Assembly: GCA_027341705.1 (NCBI GenBank)
Contig: DAIELO010000022.1
Location: 1 to 10,537, forward strand
DNA from: Caryophanales bacterium
GTDB lineage: Bacteria > Bacillota > Bacilli > Alicyclobacillales > SLC66
DNA: 10,537 nt
Reading direction: 5' to 3'
Shown here: positions 1 through 6,662 of the stretch, in pieces
Numbering within the stretch: position 1 is the first letter of the stretch
How the letters are laid out: every line of letters starts with the position of its first letter
The notes under the pieces: model-generated
Databases searched by the model: none
Seen by the model: only the letters and a program-made list of their open reading frames with translations
What the model was told of the DNA's origin: nothing
Made by a program: the position numbers and the translations under genes

Positions 1-57
1 CATTCACCATATCATGCCTTTTAATGGATTACAAATCAGATTGTATACAACAAATTA

Positions 58-891
58 TTATCTAGCTTTTTTAACTAATGTTTCCAATCGTAACTTGTCG
101 GCTACCATGGCGATGAATTCTGAATTCGTCGGCTTGGATTTGCTCATACTCACAGAATACCCGAATACCTGGGTAATCGCTTCACTGTTGCCACGATTCC
201 ACGCCACCTCAATCGCATGGCGAATCGCCCTTTCCACACGCGATGCCGTTGTATAGAATGTCTTTGCGATTTGCGGGTATAGTACTTTGGTGACAGAACC
301 CAAAATTTCGACATCCGCATAAACCATTAAAATCGCTTCACGGAGGTATTGATATCCTTTAATATGTGCAGGAACACCAATTTCATGTATGATGGTTGTT
401 ACGATTTGATCAATTGTACGTCCGTGCATGTTGATCGTATGCAATCGCGGAGTAACAGAGGCAGATTCCGTGACACTTTGATTCACATTGACCGTTTGTC
501 GTCCAAATTCATATAATGGCTCACTAATGGCCACGTCACGAATTCGATCAATCAGAAGATCCATATCAAATGGCTTTAAAATATAATAAAGTGCACCCAG
601 ATCTAACGCTTTCTTTGTAATGTTTTCTTGACCAAAAGCAGTGAGCATGATCACACGCGGAGGTTTTTCCATCCGCCAAGTTCGCATACGCTCCAGAACG
701 CCAATTCCATCAATCACAGGCATTATAATATCTAACACAAGTACGTCTGGATTGGTTCTATCAACCAGGTTCAGCACTTCCTGCCCGTTATTTGCAATAC
801 CTACAATTTCAAGATCAGATTGTTCCTGCAAATATTCAGACAGCAAATCTGCAAACTCACGGTTGTCATCCGCAATTAGTACTTTAATCAT
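58..891 (-). CDS. spo0A: Spo0A, master sporulation response regulator
   Basis: Endpoint of the sporulation phosphorelay: the phosphorylated dimer binds 0A boxes and switches on early sporulation genes while repressing transition-state genes. The 277-aa protein has a CheY-like receiver at about residues 1-120, with acidic pocket D8-D9, phosphoacceptor D54 in LDIIMP, T84 and K106. A variable linker spans about 122-157. The Spo0A-specific C-terminal domain runs from about 160 to the end, with the almost invariant stretches [14 protein letters not shown] and [18 protein letters not shown]. The recognition helix region [17 protein letters not shown] is at 217-233. The ATG start follows AGGAGGG by 10 nt. 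Length and motifs match the Bacillus protein closely and no key residue is missing. The gene is monocistronic as far as visible: spoIVB upstream ends at its own terminator, and the gene has its own promoter and 0A boxes. Identification is certain from motif content. Confidence 0.98.
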   Translation of the reverse strand: MIKVLIADDNREFADLLSEYLQEQSDLEIVGIANNGQEVLNLVDRTNPDVLVLDIIMPVIDGIGVLERMRTWRMEKPPRVIMLTAFGQENITKKALDLGALYYILKPFDMDLLIDRIRDVAISEPLYEFGRQTVNVNQSVTESASVTPRLHTINMHGRTIDQIVTTIIHEIGVPAHIKGYQYLREAILMVYADVEILGSVTKVLYPQIAKTFYTTASRVERAIRHAIEVAWNRGNSEAITQVFGYSVSMSKSKPTNSEFIAMVADKLRLETLVKKAR

Positions 892-925
892 TAGTTGGTA
901 GCCCTCCTCATCTATATCCTCTATC

Positions 926-954
926 TATTTCGACAATTGGCGAACTATTCCTTT
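926..954 (-). promoter_or_regulatory. Candidate sigma-H promoter of spo0A
   Basis: On the minus strand AAAGGAATA (954-946) fits the sigma-H -35 consensus RNAGGAWWW at every position. After an 11-nt spacer, GTCGAAATA (934-926) fits the -10 consensus RNNGAATWW with one mismatch. Transcription would start near 918-920, giving a leader of roughly 27-30 nt that carries the AGGAGGG site. In B. subtilis the sporulation promoter of spo0A is also sigma-H dependent, so element and context agree. No convincing sigma-A promoter was seen in the same gap. Confidence 0.65.
928..936 (-). promoter_or_regulatory. 0A box (Spo0A binding site) overlapping the spo0A -10
   Basis: The minus strand reads TTGTCGAAA, containing a perfect match to the Spo0A box core TGNCGAA known from Bacillus. 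It lies 37 nt upstream of the spo0A start and shares bases with the -10 of the candidate sigma-H promoter. A bound Spo0A~P would therefore touch the polymerase site directly, consistent with autoregulation. The match is seen; binding is inferred. Confidence 0.75.
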
Positions 955-1005
955 GAAATTTTTTCTAATATTTTGCGACTTGATCAGACATGTTAATTTA
1001 TGTAG

Positions 1006-1014
1006 TTGTCGAAA
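1006..1014 (+). promoter_or_regulatory. Second perfect 0A box upstream of spo0A
   Basis: The plus strand reads TTGTCGAAA, identical to the proximal box but in the opposite orientation and centred about 78 bp further upstream. It overlaps the T-tract of the spoIVB terminator. A degenerate relative, AGTCGCAAA on the minus strand near 973-981, lies between the two perfect copies. Multiple 0A boxes in front of spo0A are established in B. subtilis. Function here is inferred. Confidence 0.65.
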
Positions 1015-1041
1015 AATAAAAAAACCGGGGTCTCCCCCGGT
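1011..1041 (-). terminator. Intrinsic terminator of spoIVB
   Basis: ACCGGGG (1024-1030) pairs with CCCCGGT (1035-1041) across a 4-nt loop, a GC-rich 7-bp stem. On the minus strand it is followed by TTTTTTTATTTTT. It begins 10 nt after the spoIVB stop codon and separates spoIVB from spo0A. Confidence 0.93.
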
Positions 1042-1050
1042 GTCATATGA

Positions 1051-2136
1051 TCAAGCTGCAGGTCTGATTGATTGGGTTTTCTCTTGCATCCAAGCCGCAA
1101 ATATGCCATATCCTCGTGTCGGGTCTGATAAAAAAACGTGAGTAATGGCACCGATAAGTTTATGATCAGCGATCACTGGACTTCCACTCATCCCTTGAAC
1201 AATACCTCCCGTTGCTTTAAGCAAACGTGGATCTGTCACCTGAATGATAAAGCTTTTAATCCCGGCCGTATGCTGTGTGTTTACTTTAATAATCATCGCA
1301 TCAAAAGCCTCGACTTTTTGGTCATGAATGACCGTGAGAATTTTTGCTGCACACGGTTTGACCATATCTGGTAGCGCAATCTGCATTGGTGTGTTAATTA
1401 AAGAAGGGCTAGGTGTGCTGGATAATGTACCAAATACACCAAATGCGTTATTTTGGAAAACCTTGCCCAAAATCCTCTTTTCATCAACAAAAGTACCTCT
1501 TTTTTCACCGGGTTGTCCGCTTTCTCCACGATCAATAGAAGTGACCGCAGCGCGCACAATTTCTCCATGACCATCTATTGCTTGTCCAGTATCTGCATCA
1601 GTAACCACATGACCAAGTGCTGCAAAAGTATGGGTCGAAGGATCAAAAAAAGTCAACGTACCCACCCCTGCTGCAGAATCGCGAATATATAAGCCAATTC
1701 TATACACACCAGAATCCTCATCCCACTGAGGCTTGATCCTCGTGAACAACACTTGCCCTTTGCGCTTAAACTCCAGAGTTAGCAATTTTCCGTGTGTTCC
1801 GGAATCTTCAATTTGTTGTGCCACTACTTCGACACGAGCTACACTTTTCCCACTCACTTTTGTAATTAAATCACCAATATGAATATTCGCTCGCTCCCCT
1901 GGGCTAAACAATTCTCTTCCCGAGTGAATAAAATGATAACCAACGACAAGCACGCCAGCAGAACGCAGTTTGATGCCGATCGATTGGCCCCCCGGGATCA
2001 CTTGACCAGAATTTGAATGCAACTGGGTGAAGTTCGACTCATCTATTGGTAAGTTTGTTGCATATGCGGGATAATCACTGAACCCAATACCGCAAAGTAA
2101 CCCTAATATTGCAATCCATTTTGCGAAATGCCACAT
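1051..2136 (-). CDS. spoIVB: SpoIVB, PDZ-containing serine protease for sigma-K checkpoint
   Basis: Serine peptidase of family S55, made in the forespore and secreted into the space between the two membranes. There it cleaves SpoIVFA so that SpoIVFB can process pro-sigma-K in the mother cell. From the chosen ATG the protein has 361 aa. It starts with a signal-anchor helix at about 5-20, has a PDZ domain at about 53-133 and a C-terminal protease domain. The catalytic triad is visible: H176 in ALGHVV, D302 in QVTDP and S317 in GMSGSPV; the 15-residue D-S spacing equals that of the B. subtilis enzyme. It is somewhat shorter than the about 426-aa Bacillus protein, mainly at the N-terminus. A GTG two codons earlier is possible, but it lies only 1 nt from the AGGAGG site, whereas the ATG is 7 nt away. 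It is a separate unit after recN, ending at the terminator at 1011-1041. Confidence 0.96.
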   Translation of the reverse strand: MWHFAKWIAILGLLCGIGFSDYPAYATNLPIDESNFTQLHSNSGQVIPGGQSIGIKLRSAGVLVVGYHFIHSGRELFSPGERANIHIGDLITKVSGKSVARVEVVAQQIEDSGTHGKLLTLEFKRKGQVLFTRIKPQWDEDSGVYRIGLYIRDSAAGVGTLTFFDPSTHTFAALGHVVTDADTGQAIDGHGEIVRAAVTSIDRGESGQPGEKRGTFVDEKRILGKVFQNNAFGVFGTLSSTPSPSLINTPMQIALPDMVKPCAAKILTVIHDQKVEAFDAMIIKVNTQHTAGIKSFIIQVTDPRLLKATGGIVQGMSGSPVIADHKLIGAITHVFLSDPTRGYGIFAAWMQEKTQSIRPAA

Positions 2137-2191
2137 GTTCACCCCTCCTCAGTTGTTCTCATGTGCTTCTAGCCTACCCGGGAGAGTCATG

Positions 2192-2204
2192 TTGCATAAT
2201 GCAA
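2192..2204. repeat. 13-nt perfect palindrome upstream of spoIVB
   Basis: TTGCAT-A-ATGCAA forms two 6-nt arms around one base, 56 nt upstream of the spoIVB ATG. It could be a protein-binding site in the spoIVB promoter region. Short AT-rich palindromes also arise by chance, so function is unproven. Confidence 0.35.
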
Positions 2205-2214
2205 AAATGATGTC

Positions 2215-2229
2215 TAACTTGGCAAGTTA
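2215..2229. repeat. 15-nt perfect palindrome over the recN stop codon
   Basis: TAACTTG-G-CAAGTTA forms 7-nt arms around one base and includes the recN TAA codon. The stem would need an open loop of several bases, is AT-rich, and the nearest T-run (five Ts) begins about 8 nt downstream. It is at best a weak terminator and could instead be a binding site. Confidence 0.35.
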
Positions 2230-3921
2230 CTGCGAAAAACCCTGTTTTCTCATTAACAATTCACGGGCATGAGAACGTGTAGTCGCTGTCACCAATTGCC
2301 CACCAAGCATTTTTGCTAACTCTTCAATACGTTCCTCACCAATTAAAGGCCTTACTAAAGTAAATGTACGTTCATGTGAGACATTTTTTTCAATAATCAT
2401 ATGTTCATCAGCCATACATGCCATTTGTGCTTGATGAGTCACACATAACACTTGATGATATTTCGAAATTTCTACAATGGTTTGTGCAACCTTTTGTGCG
2501 GCAGCACCTGAAATACCTGTATCAATTTCATCAAAAATCATCGTGTCAGTTGGTGCTGCACCCGCAAGCACTTTTGCCAAAGCCAACATAAACCGCGAAA
2601 GTTCACCACCGGATGCAATTTTTGCTAATGGCTTCAATTCTTCCCCTTGATTCGCACTAAAGAAAATTTCCACTTCATCTGCGCCTTTGTCATAATAAGG
2701 AACAGAATGAAATTTGATCGCCAGCCTTACATTTGGCATCGATAATTTAGCCAATTCTGTTTGCACTTGCTCCTCAAATTCGCGTGCTGCCAAATTGCGC
2801 ACCGCAGTTAATTGTGTGGCTAATTCAGCTAATTTAGCCTCCAATTGTTGTTTTTCATCTAACCAGCCTGCCATGCTTTCATCAATATTCTCTAATTCGT
2901 GAATCTCATCAAGCGCTCTCTGATCATAAGTCAGTACTTCTTGTTCATTTTGCCCATATTTTCGAAATAACTTTTCTAAAATCGCCAAACGATCTTCAAT
3001 TTTCCCCAACTCTTCAGGTTCGAAATTTAGTTTATCTCGATAAGCGCGTGAAAATTCAGCAGCTTCTGCTAAATTCACTTGAGCAGTCTCAAGGTACTCT
3101 TTTAATTCTGCAAGGCCCTTGTCTAATTCTACGACTGCTGCTATTTCCCGTGACAAGCGATATAACGAACCATTGATGGCAGGGCTTGTGCCTGAGCCTT
3201 CATACAATGAAGCATAAACGCTCTCTGTTGCATGTTGTAGTCGATCTGCGTGTTGCAGCATGCCCCTGCGCTCGCGTAATGCCACTTCTTCACCGATTTT
3301 AACTTTTGCAGCACCAATCTCCATGACCTGCATGCGTAGAAAATCCAGTCTTTGTGCTTGCTCTCGGCTATTACGATCAGCCTCTTGTAAGCGCCTCGAA
3401 AGTTCTTGATGTGCCTTAAATATTTCCTGGAATTTAGTGAGGATTGGCAAAATAGTTGGTAAGTGAAAATCATCGAGTAATCGCAATTGTTCATCTTTTT
3501 TTAAGAGTATCAAGTTATCGTGCTGTCCGTGCTGTTGAACAAGTATTTTCCCTAAATTACGTAAGGCGGCAACGGTGATCATGCGCCCATTAATGCGCGC
3601 TAAAGACTTGCCGGCGCGATTAATCTCACGACTGACAATTAACTCTGTACCATTAAATACAATGCCAAGTTCATTCAATGCCGTTTCCACCATATCAGCA
3701 ATCTTATCTGTTACATCAAAATTACCCTCTACAAGTGCCCTATCCTCACCTGTTCTAATCAACTCAGCGCTGCCACGCGAACCAAGCAACAATCCCACCG
3801 CGTCGAGAAGAATCGATTTACCAGCACCTGTCTCTCCTGTCAAACAAGTAAAACCATGACTTAAGTCCAATTCAATGGACTCAATCAACGCCAGATTTTG
3901 CACGACCAGTGTTCGTAACAC
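2227..3921 (-). CDS. recN: RecN, SMC-like DNA double-strand-break repair ATPase
   Basis: An early actor at double-strand breaks that gathers DNA ends for RecA-dependent repair. The 564-aa length is normal for the family (about 550-575). The N-terminal ATPase half holds Walker A GETGAGKS at 29-36. A long charged central region, about 150-400, is the expected coiled coil. The C-terminal half has the ABC signature SGGELSR at about 437-443, Walker B ending in MIFDEID at about 461-467 and the switch histidine in VTHQAQ near 496. The start is GTG, 6 nt after AGGGAGGG; an ATG two bases earlier is out of frame and gives only 12 codons. The ribosome site begins inside the argR stop codon and the gap is 12 nt, so the gene is cotranscribed with argR, as in many Firmicutes. 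No frameshift or missing motif was seen. Confidence 0.97.
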   Translation of the reverse strand: MLRTLVVQNLALIESIELDLSHGFTCLTGETGAGKSILLDAVGLLLGSRGSAELIRTGEDRALVEGNFDVTDKIADMVETALNELGIVFNGTELIVSREINRAGKSLARINGRMITVAALRNLGKILVQQHGQHDNLILLKKDEQLRLLDDFHLPTILPILTKFQEIFKAHQELSRRLQEADRNSREQAQRLDFLRMQVMEIGAAKVKIGEEVALRERRGMLQHADRLQHATESVYASLYEGSGTSPAINGSLYRLSREIAAVVELDKGLAELKEYLETAQVNLAEAAEFSRAYRDKLNFEPEELGKIEDRLAILEKLFRKYGQNEQEVLTYDQRALDEIHELENIDESMAGWLDEKQQLEAKLAELATQLTAVRNLAAREFEEQVQTELAKLSMPNVRLAIKFHSVPYYDKGADEVEIFFSANQGEELKPLAKIASGGELSRFMLALAKVLAGAAPTDTMIFDEIDTGISGAAAQKVAQTIVEISKYHQVLCVTHQAQMACMADEHMIIEKNVSHERTFTLVRPLIGEERIEELAKMLGGQLVTATTRSHARELLMRKQGFSQ

Positions 3922-3933
3922 ATCTAGCCCTCC

Positions 3934-4383
3934 CTATAACAGGCTTTTCACTCGCTCCACTACATCTTCCGCTGCCTCTCTCGAGCGCACAATCAGTAAA
4001 ATCGTATCATCCCCGGCCACCGTTCCCAGAATTTCAGCCCAATCAAGTGCATCAAAAAGCACAGCGACCGCATGCGCATTACCGGGAAGCGTCCGCATGA
4101 CCACAAGGTTTTCTGCAGAATCAATGGTAACAAATACATCATTTAAAAGACGATGTAATTTTACTTCGGGTTGGTAAGATGATGGTTCTGTCGGTAATGA
4201 GTACTTATACGCGCCATTAGCCATTGGTGTTTTAATTAAATGCATTTGCTTTATATCCCTTGAAATCGTCGCCTGAGTCACATTGAATCCCGCCGCTCGT
4301 AACGCTTCAGCCAACTCTTCTTGGGTTTCAATGACTTGTTCAGAAATAATTTCCCTGATTTTGAGCAATCGTTGACCTTTCAA
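3934..4383 (-). CDS. argR: ArgR/AhrC arginine repressor
   Basis: Hexameric transcription factor that binds arginine and then ARG-box operators, repressing arginine synthesis and activating its breakdown. The 149 aa counted from a TTG start equal the B. subtilis AhrC length and align from its first residues (KGQR..KIREII). The winged helix is at about 1-65, with recognition segment VTQATISRDIK including S41-R42. The C-terminal arginine-binding/oligomerisation domain contains PGNA at 100-103 and the GDDT motif at 124-127. The reading frame stays open upstream to 4473, but that extra part lies inside nadK and has no ribosome site. AGGAAGG ends 9 nt before the TTG and overlaps the nadK stop. An ATG 4 nt upstream of the TTG is out of frame and stops after 15 codons. 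Context suggests translational coupling with nadK. No ARG box was recognised nearby. Confidence 0.96.
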   Translation of the reverse strand: MKGQRLLKIREIISEQVIETQEELAEALRAAGFNVTQATISRDIKQMHLIKTPMANGAYKYSLPTEPSSYQPEVKLHRLLNDVFVTIDSAENLVVMRTLPGNAHAVAVLFDALDWAEILGTVAGDDTILLIVRSREAAEDVVERVKSLL

Positions 4384-4392
4384 ACATGAACA

Positions 4393-4399
4393 CCTTCCT
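4393..4399 (-). promoter_or_regulatory. argR ribosome binding site overlapping nadK stop
   Basis: AGGAAGG on the minus strand uses two bases of the nadK TAG codon. It lies 9 nt before the in-frame TTG of argR and 5 nt before an out-of-frame ATG. It supports the short 149-aa argR over the longer open frame. Confidence 0.8.
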
Positions 4400-5252
4400 A
4401 ATCCCCACGCAATTTGTTTCTTAATATAGAAAAAAACGGACGTTCCTGCCAACGAATGAGCACTGTATCGCATTTCGATTTTCGGACATATACAAAATCG
4501 CCACTTTGCAACGGGAAACCAACTTGTCCATCTACAGTAAGCCCCATATCCTGATGACGTGCAAGCACCTTGATACGAATTTCTTGCTCACTTGAAATAA
4601 TACACGGTCGCGCCACCAGCTTATGTGCACAAATGGGAGTGATCAACAGCACTTGCATATGAGGTTGCATAATCGGTCCCCCACAAGACAACGAATACGC
4701 CGTCGATCCTGTGGGAGTAGAGACGATAACCCCATCACCTAAAAAATCATCATACATATCACCATTGACATCAATCTGTACTTGAATCATACGTGCAAAC
4801 GAACCTTTGCCGACTCCTGCATCATTGAGCCCAATGCTGTGGTGAATTTGTTCATCTTGACGCCAGACCTCTGTCTCCAGCATCATTCTGCGCTCTAAGT
4901 AAAAATCGCCATGTAGCGCTCGGGATACCGTTGCTTCCAAATTCTCAGGCTCTGCCTCAGATAAAAAACCCAAGTGCCCGATGTTAATCCCAAGCATTGG
5001 TAAGTCATAACAAGCAAACTGCCTCGCTGCGCCAAGCAGTGTGCCATCACCCCCTAATACAAATAGCAGATCAACGCGTTCTGGAAATTGTTCTAGAGGC
5101 AAACCAAACTCCGGCATATTTAAATCATGAGCTGTTTGATCATCGATATACACTTGACCACCACATCGCTTGATCGTATCCACCAATCGATAAGTAACAG
5201 CATCTGCATTTTTCTTTGTGCGGTTCACGAGTATCCCGATTGTGTCTGGCAT
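4398..5252 (-). CDS. nadK: NAD kinase
   Basis: Phosphorylates NAD to NADP in the cytosol using ATP or polyphosphate, and so sets the NADPH pool. From the chosen ATG it has 284 aa, a little longer than the 266-272 aa of the Bacillus enzymes. The nucleotide-binding GGDG motif is at 67-70 with catalytic D69 (context LFVLGGDGTLL). GINIGHLGFL follows, then LND at 142-144 in the place of the usual NE/ND NAD-binding motif. The glycine-rich TPTGSTAYS segment is at 179-187, with the GLTVDGQ segment near the C-terminus. AAGGTAGG sits 6 nt before this ATG. An ATG six codons upstream and a start at 5297 are open but poorly supported, and the latter would overlap the preceding gene. nadK beside argR and recN is a common arrangement in Clostridia and some Bacilli; here it sits inside the dxs-recN run. 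Confidence 0.95.
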   Translation of the reverse strand: MPDTIGILVNRTKKNADAVTYRLVDTIKRCGGQVYIDDQTAHDLNMPEFGLPLEQFPERVDLLFVLGGDGTLLGAARQFACYDLPMLGINIGHLGFLSEAEPENLEATVSRALHGDFYLERRMMLETEVWRQDEQIHHSIGLNDAGVGKGSFARMIQVQIDVNGDMYDDFLGDGVIVSTPTGSTAYSLSCGGPIMQPHMQVLLITPICAHKLVARPCIISSEQEIRIKVLARHQDMGLTVDGQVGFPLQSGDFVYVRKSKCDTVLIRWQERPFFSILRNKLRGD

Positions 5253-5277
5253 TCTCGACCTACCTTTCATCCACCAC

Positions 5278-5790
5278 TCACCGTGTCGCAAGTGCAATTA
5301 ACCAGCCTAGTACAATGCCGATAAATAACCAAATTAGCCTCGATAGCCAACGCTTACGAAAATATTGTGCTGGATAGTCCATGGCAAAATCAATCCATTC
5401 AATAGAACCTAATTCAGCGTCCACATAAGCGATCGGAGAATGATATTGTTCATATAATGGGAAAAAATTTTTCCGCAACCAGACCCCATTGATTCTTTCC
5501 GGGTCCCTTGTCGAACGTACCTTTACAGGATAACGTGTTCCCTCATTCTCAATTATGTAATCTGCGATCAAAAAGGTGGTGTATTTCTTACTGCCTAAAT
5601 ACGAATTAAGTTCATGCCCCACTCGTTCATCCACAATTCGATACCCTTGTCCTTGCAAAAAATCACAAGCTTTAATCATGATTTCACGCTTAGATTCTGG
5701 AGCAAATTCAGCCCAACTACTCGCCAAGTATTTAGATCTAAAAAAAAGCAACGCCACTGTTAAAAATGTAAGAATGGCGAGTACTTCCAT
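5278..5790 (-). CDS. Membrane protein of unknown function, PD-(D/E)XK-like core
   Basis: I do not recognise a named family. The 170-aa protein has a hydrophobic helix at 2-17, a soluble middle of about 130 residues, and a second hydrophobic helix at about 151-167 flanked by RKR and R, so it looks like a hairpin anchored at both ends. In the middle, GYRIV (49-53), then ADYII (76-80), a short turn, and PVKVRS (88-93) resemble the helix-strand-strand core of Holliday-resolvase/YraN-like PD-(D/E)XK proteins. D77 would be the conserved aspartate, but the E-x-K pair is replaced by K90-x-R92. Nuclease activity would therefore be lost; this fold call is inference. The start is ATG with GGAGGTG at 6 nt. 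A longer frame reaches a GTG overlapping the tlyA stop but has no ribosome site. The gene lies 53 nt after tlyA and 25 nt before nadK, so it is probably in the same operon. Confidence 0.85.
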   Translation of the reverse strand: MEVLAILTFLTVALLFFRSKYLASSWAEFAPESKREIMIKACDFLQGQGYRIVDERVGHELNSYLGSKKYTTFLIADYIIENEGTRYPVKVRSTRDPERINGVWLRKNFFPLYEQYHSPIAYVDAELGSIEWIDFAMDYPAQYFRKRWLSRLIWLFIGIVLGWLIALATR

Positions 5791-5796
5791 GGCAGG

Positions 5797-5803
5797 CACC
5801 TCC
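5797..5803 (-). promoter_or_regulatory. Ribosome binding site fixing the start of the membrane protein
   Basis: GGAGGTG on the minus strand ends 6 nt before the ATG at 5790. It is the only good site in this stretch and excludes the 19-residue longer frame. Confidence 0.75.
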
Positions 5804-5843
5804 AAATTACCTGTTCGCTTGAGGTACCCCATATTCCTGCTTA

Positions 5844-6662
5844 TCACTGGTGGCTATCATTCAATAATTGTGCAATACTTACCTGCTCGTCTAGTTCCCT
5901 GTCGTCCACTTCTTTTTCACAACCATTCATTCCATTAAATGACCACAATAAATACTCTATATTGCCATCTCCGCCGCGAATTGGGGAAGGAACTACACCA
6001 CATACTTGAAATTGTTCGGTTTTTAATATTCTTACCAATCGGTGCAATACTTCGCGATGCACCTCAGGATCACGTACGATGCCACCCTTACCTACTTTTC
6101 CAAAGCCAGCCTCAAATTGAGGTTTGATCAAACCAATAAACGGTGACCCTGGCACTAACACTTCCTTTAACTTGGGGAGCAGTTTGGCAATCGAGATAAA
6201 AGAAACATCCATCACTGCCGCATTCGGTGGAGGCACGAATAGTGAGGCCTCTACATGGCGAAAATTGACCCGTTCCATCACTCGTACGCGAGGGTCCTGA
6301 CGAAGTTTCCATGCTAATTGTCCATATCCCACATCGACGCTATAGACAAGTTGGGCTCCTGCTTGCAGTGAACAATCTGTAAATCCGCCTGTCGAAGCAC
6401 CGACATCTAACACCACTTTGTCCTTTAACGATACAGGAAATACCTGTAACGCTTTTTCGAGCTTTAAAGCTCCTCGACCGACATACGGAGATTTATCACC
6501 TTTGCAAATAATTGCTGCATCAATTGGCACCTTCGCCCCAGGTTTATCAATACACTCCGTACCTGAGAAAATTTTTCCAGCCATAATGAAACGCTTGGCC
6601 TCTTCTCTTGATGCAGCAAGACCAAGCTTTACCACCATAATATCAATTCGTTCTTTATCCAC
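5844..6662 (-). CDS. tlyA: TlyA-family rRNA 2'-O-methyltransferase (YqxC type)
   Basis: SAM-dependent methyltransferase of the TlyA/hemolysin A family; the mycobacterial member methylates the 2'-hydroxyl of 16S and 23S rRNA cytidines. The 272 aa hold an N-terminal S4 RNA-binding domain at about 3-62 (ERIDIMVVKLGLAASREEAK) and an FtsJ-like Rossmann domain. The latter has SAM motif LDVGASTGGFTD at 85-96 and a candidate K67-D152-K180-E236 tetrad, each two positions before the residues reported for mycobacterial TlyA. The start is GTG, sharing its G with the dxs TAG stop (TAGTG), which suggests translational coupling. The next ATG, at residue 9, would cut into the S4 domain. The Firmicute member is often called YqxC and its exact rRNA target is not settled. 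The pairing with dxs upstream is conserved in Bacillus. Confidence 0.94.
   Translation of the reverse strand: MDKERIDIMVVKLGLAASREEAKRFIMAGKIFSGTECIDKPGAKVPIDAAIICKGDKSPYVGRGALKLEKALQVFPVSLKDKVVLDVGASTGGFTDCSLQAGAQLVYSVDVGYGQLAWKLRQDPRVRVMERVNFRHVEASLFVPPPNAAVMDVSFISIAKLLPKLKEVLVPGSPFIGLIKPQFEAGFGKVGKGGIVRDPEVHREVLHRLVRILKTEQFQVCGVVPSPIRGGDGNIEYLLWSFNGMNGCEKEVDDRELDEQVSIAQLLNDSHQ

Noticed and set aside
1..57. Start of another gene or a promoter downstream of spo0A
   Set aside because: There is a short TTGTATACAA palindrome and a minus-strand ATG at the very edge after GGTGA, but too little sequence is present to call anything.
2137..2226. Sigma-F/sigma-G promoter for spoIVB
   Set aside because: A forespore promoter is expected, but the best -10-like stretches (TAGGCTA, GGCTAGAAG near 2165-2175) lack a properly spaced -35 of sufficient match.
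3141..3494. 117-aa open frame on the minus strand
   Set aside because: It lies wholly inside recN in another frame, has no ribosome site and its sequence is not protein-like; a shadow.
3575..4177. Plus-strand open frames of 94 and 100 aa antisense to recN and argR
   Set aside because: Antisense shadows of well-supported genes, serine/threonine-rich low-complexity translations without initiation signals.
4384..4473. 30-residue N-terminal extension of argR
   Set aside because: Runs inside nadK, has no ribosome site, and the 149-aa form starting at TTG matches the family length and N-terminus.
5253..5297. Longer nadK start overlapping the membrane protein gene
   Set aside because: The extra residues are not family-like and there is no ribosome site at correct distance; the ATG at 5252 has AAGGTAGG at 6 nt.
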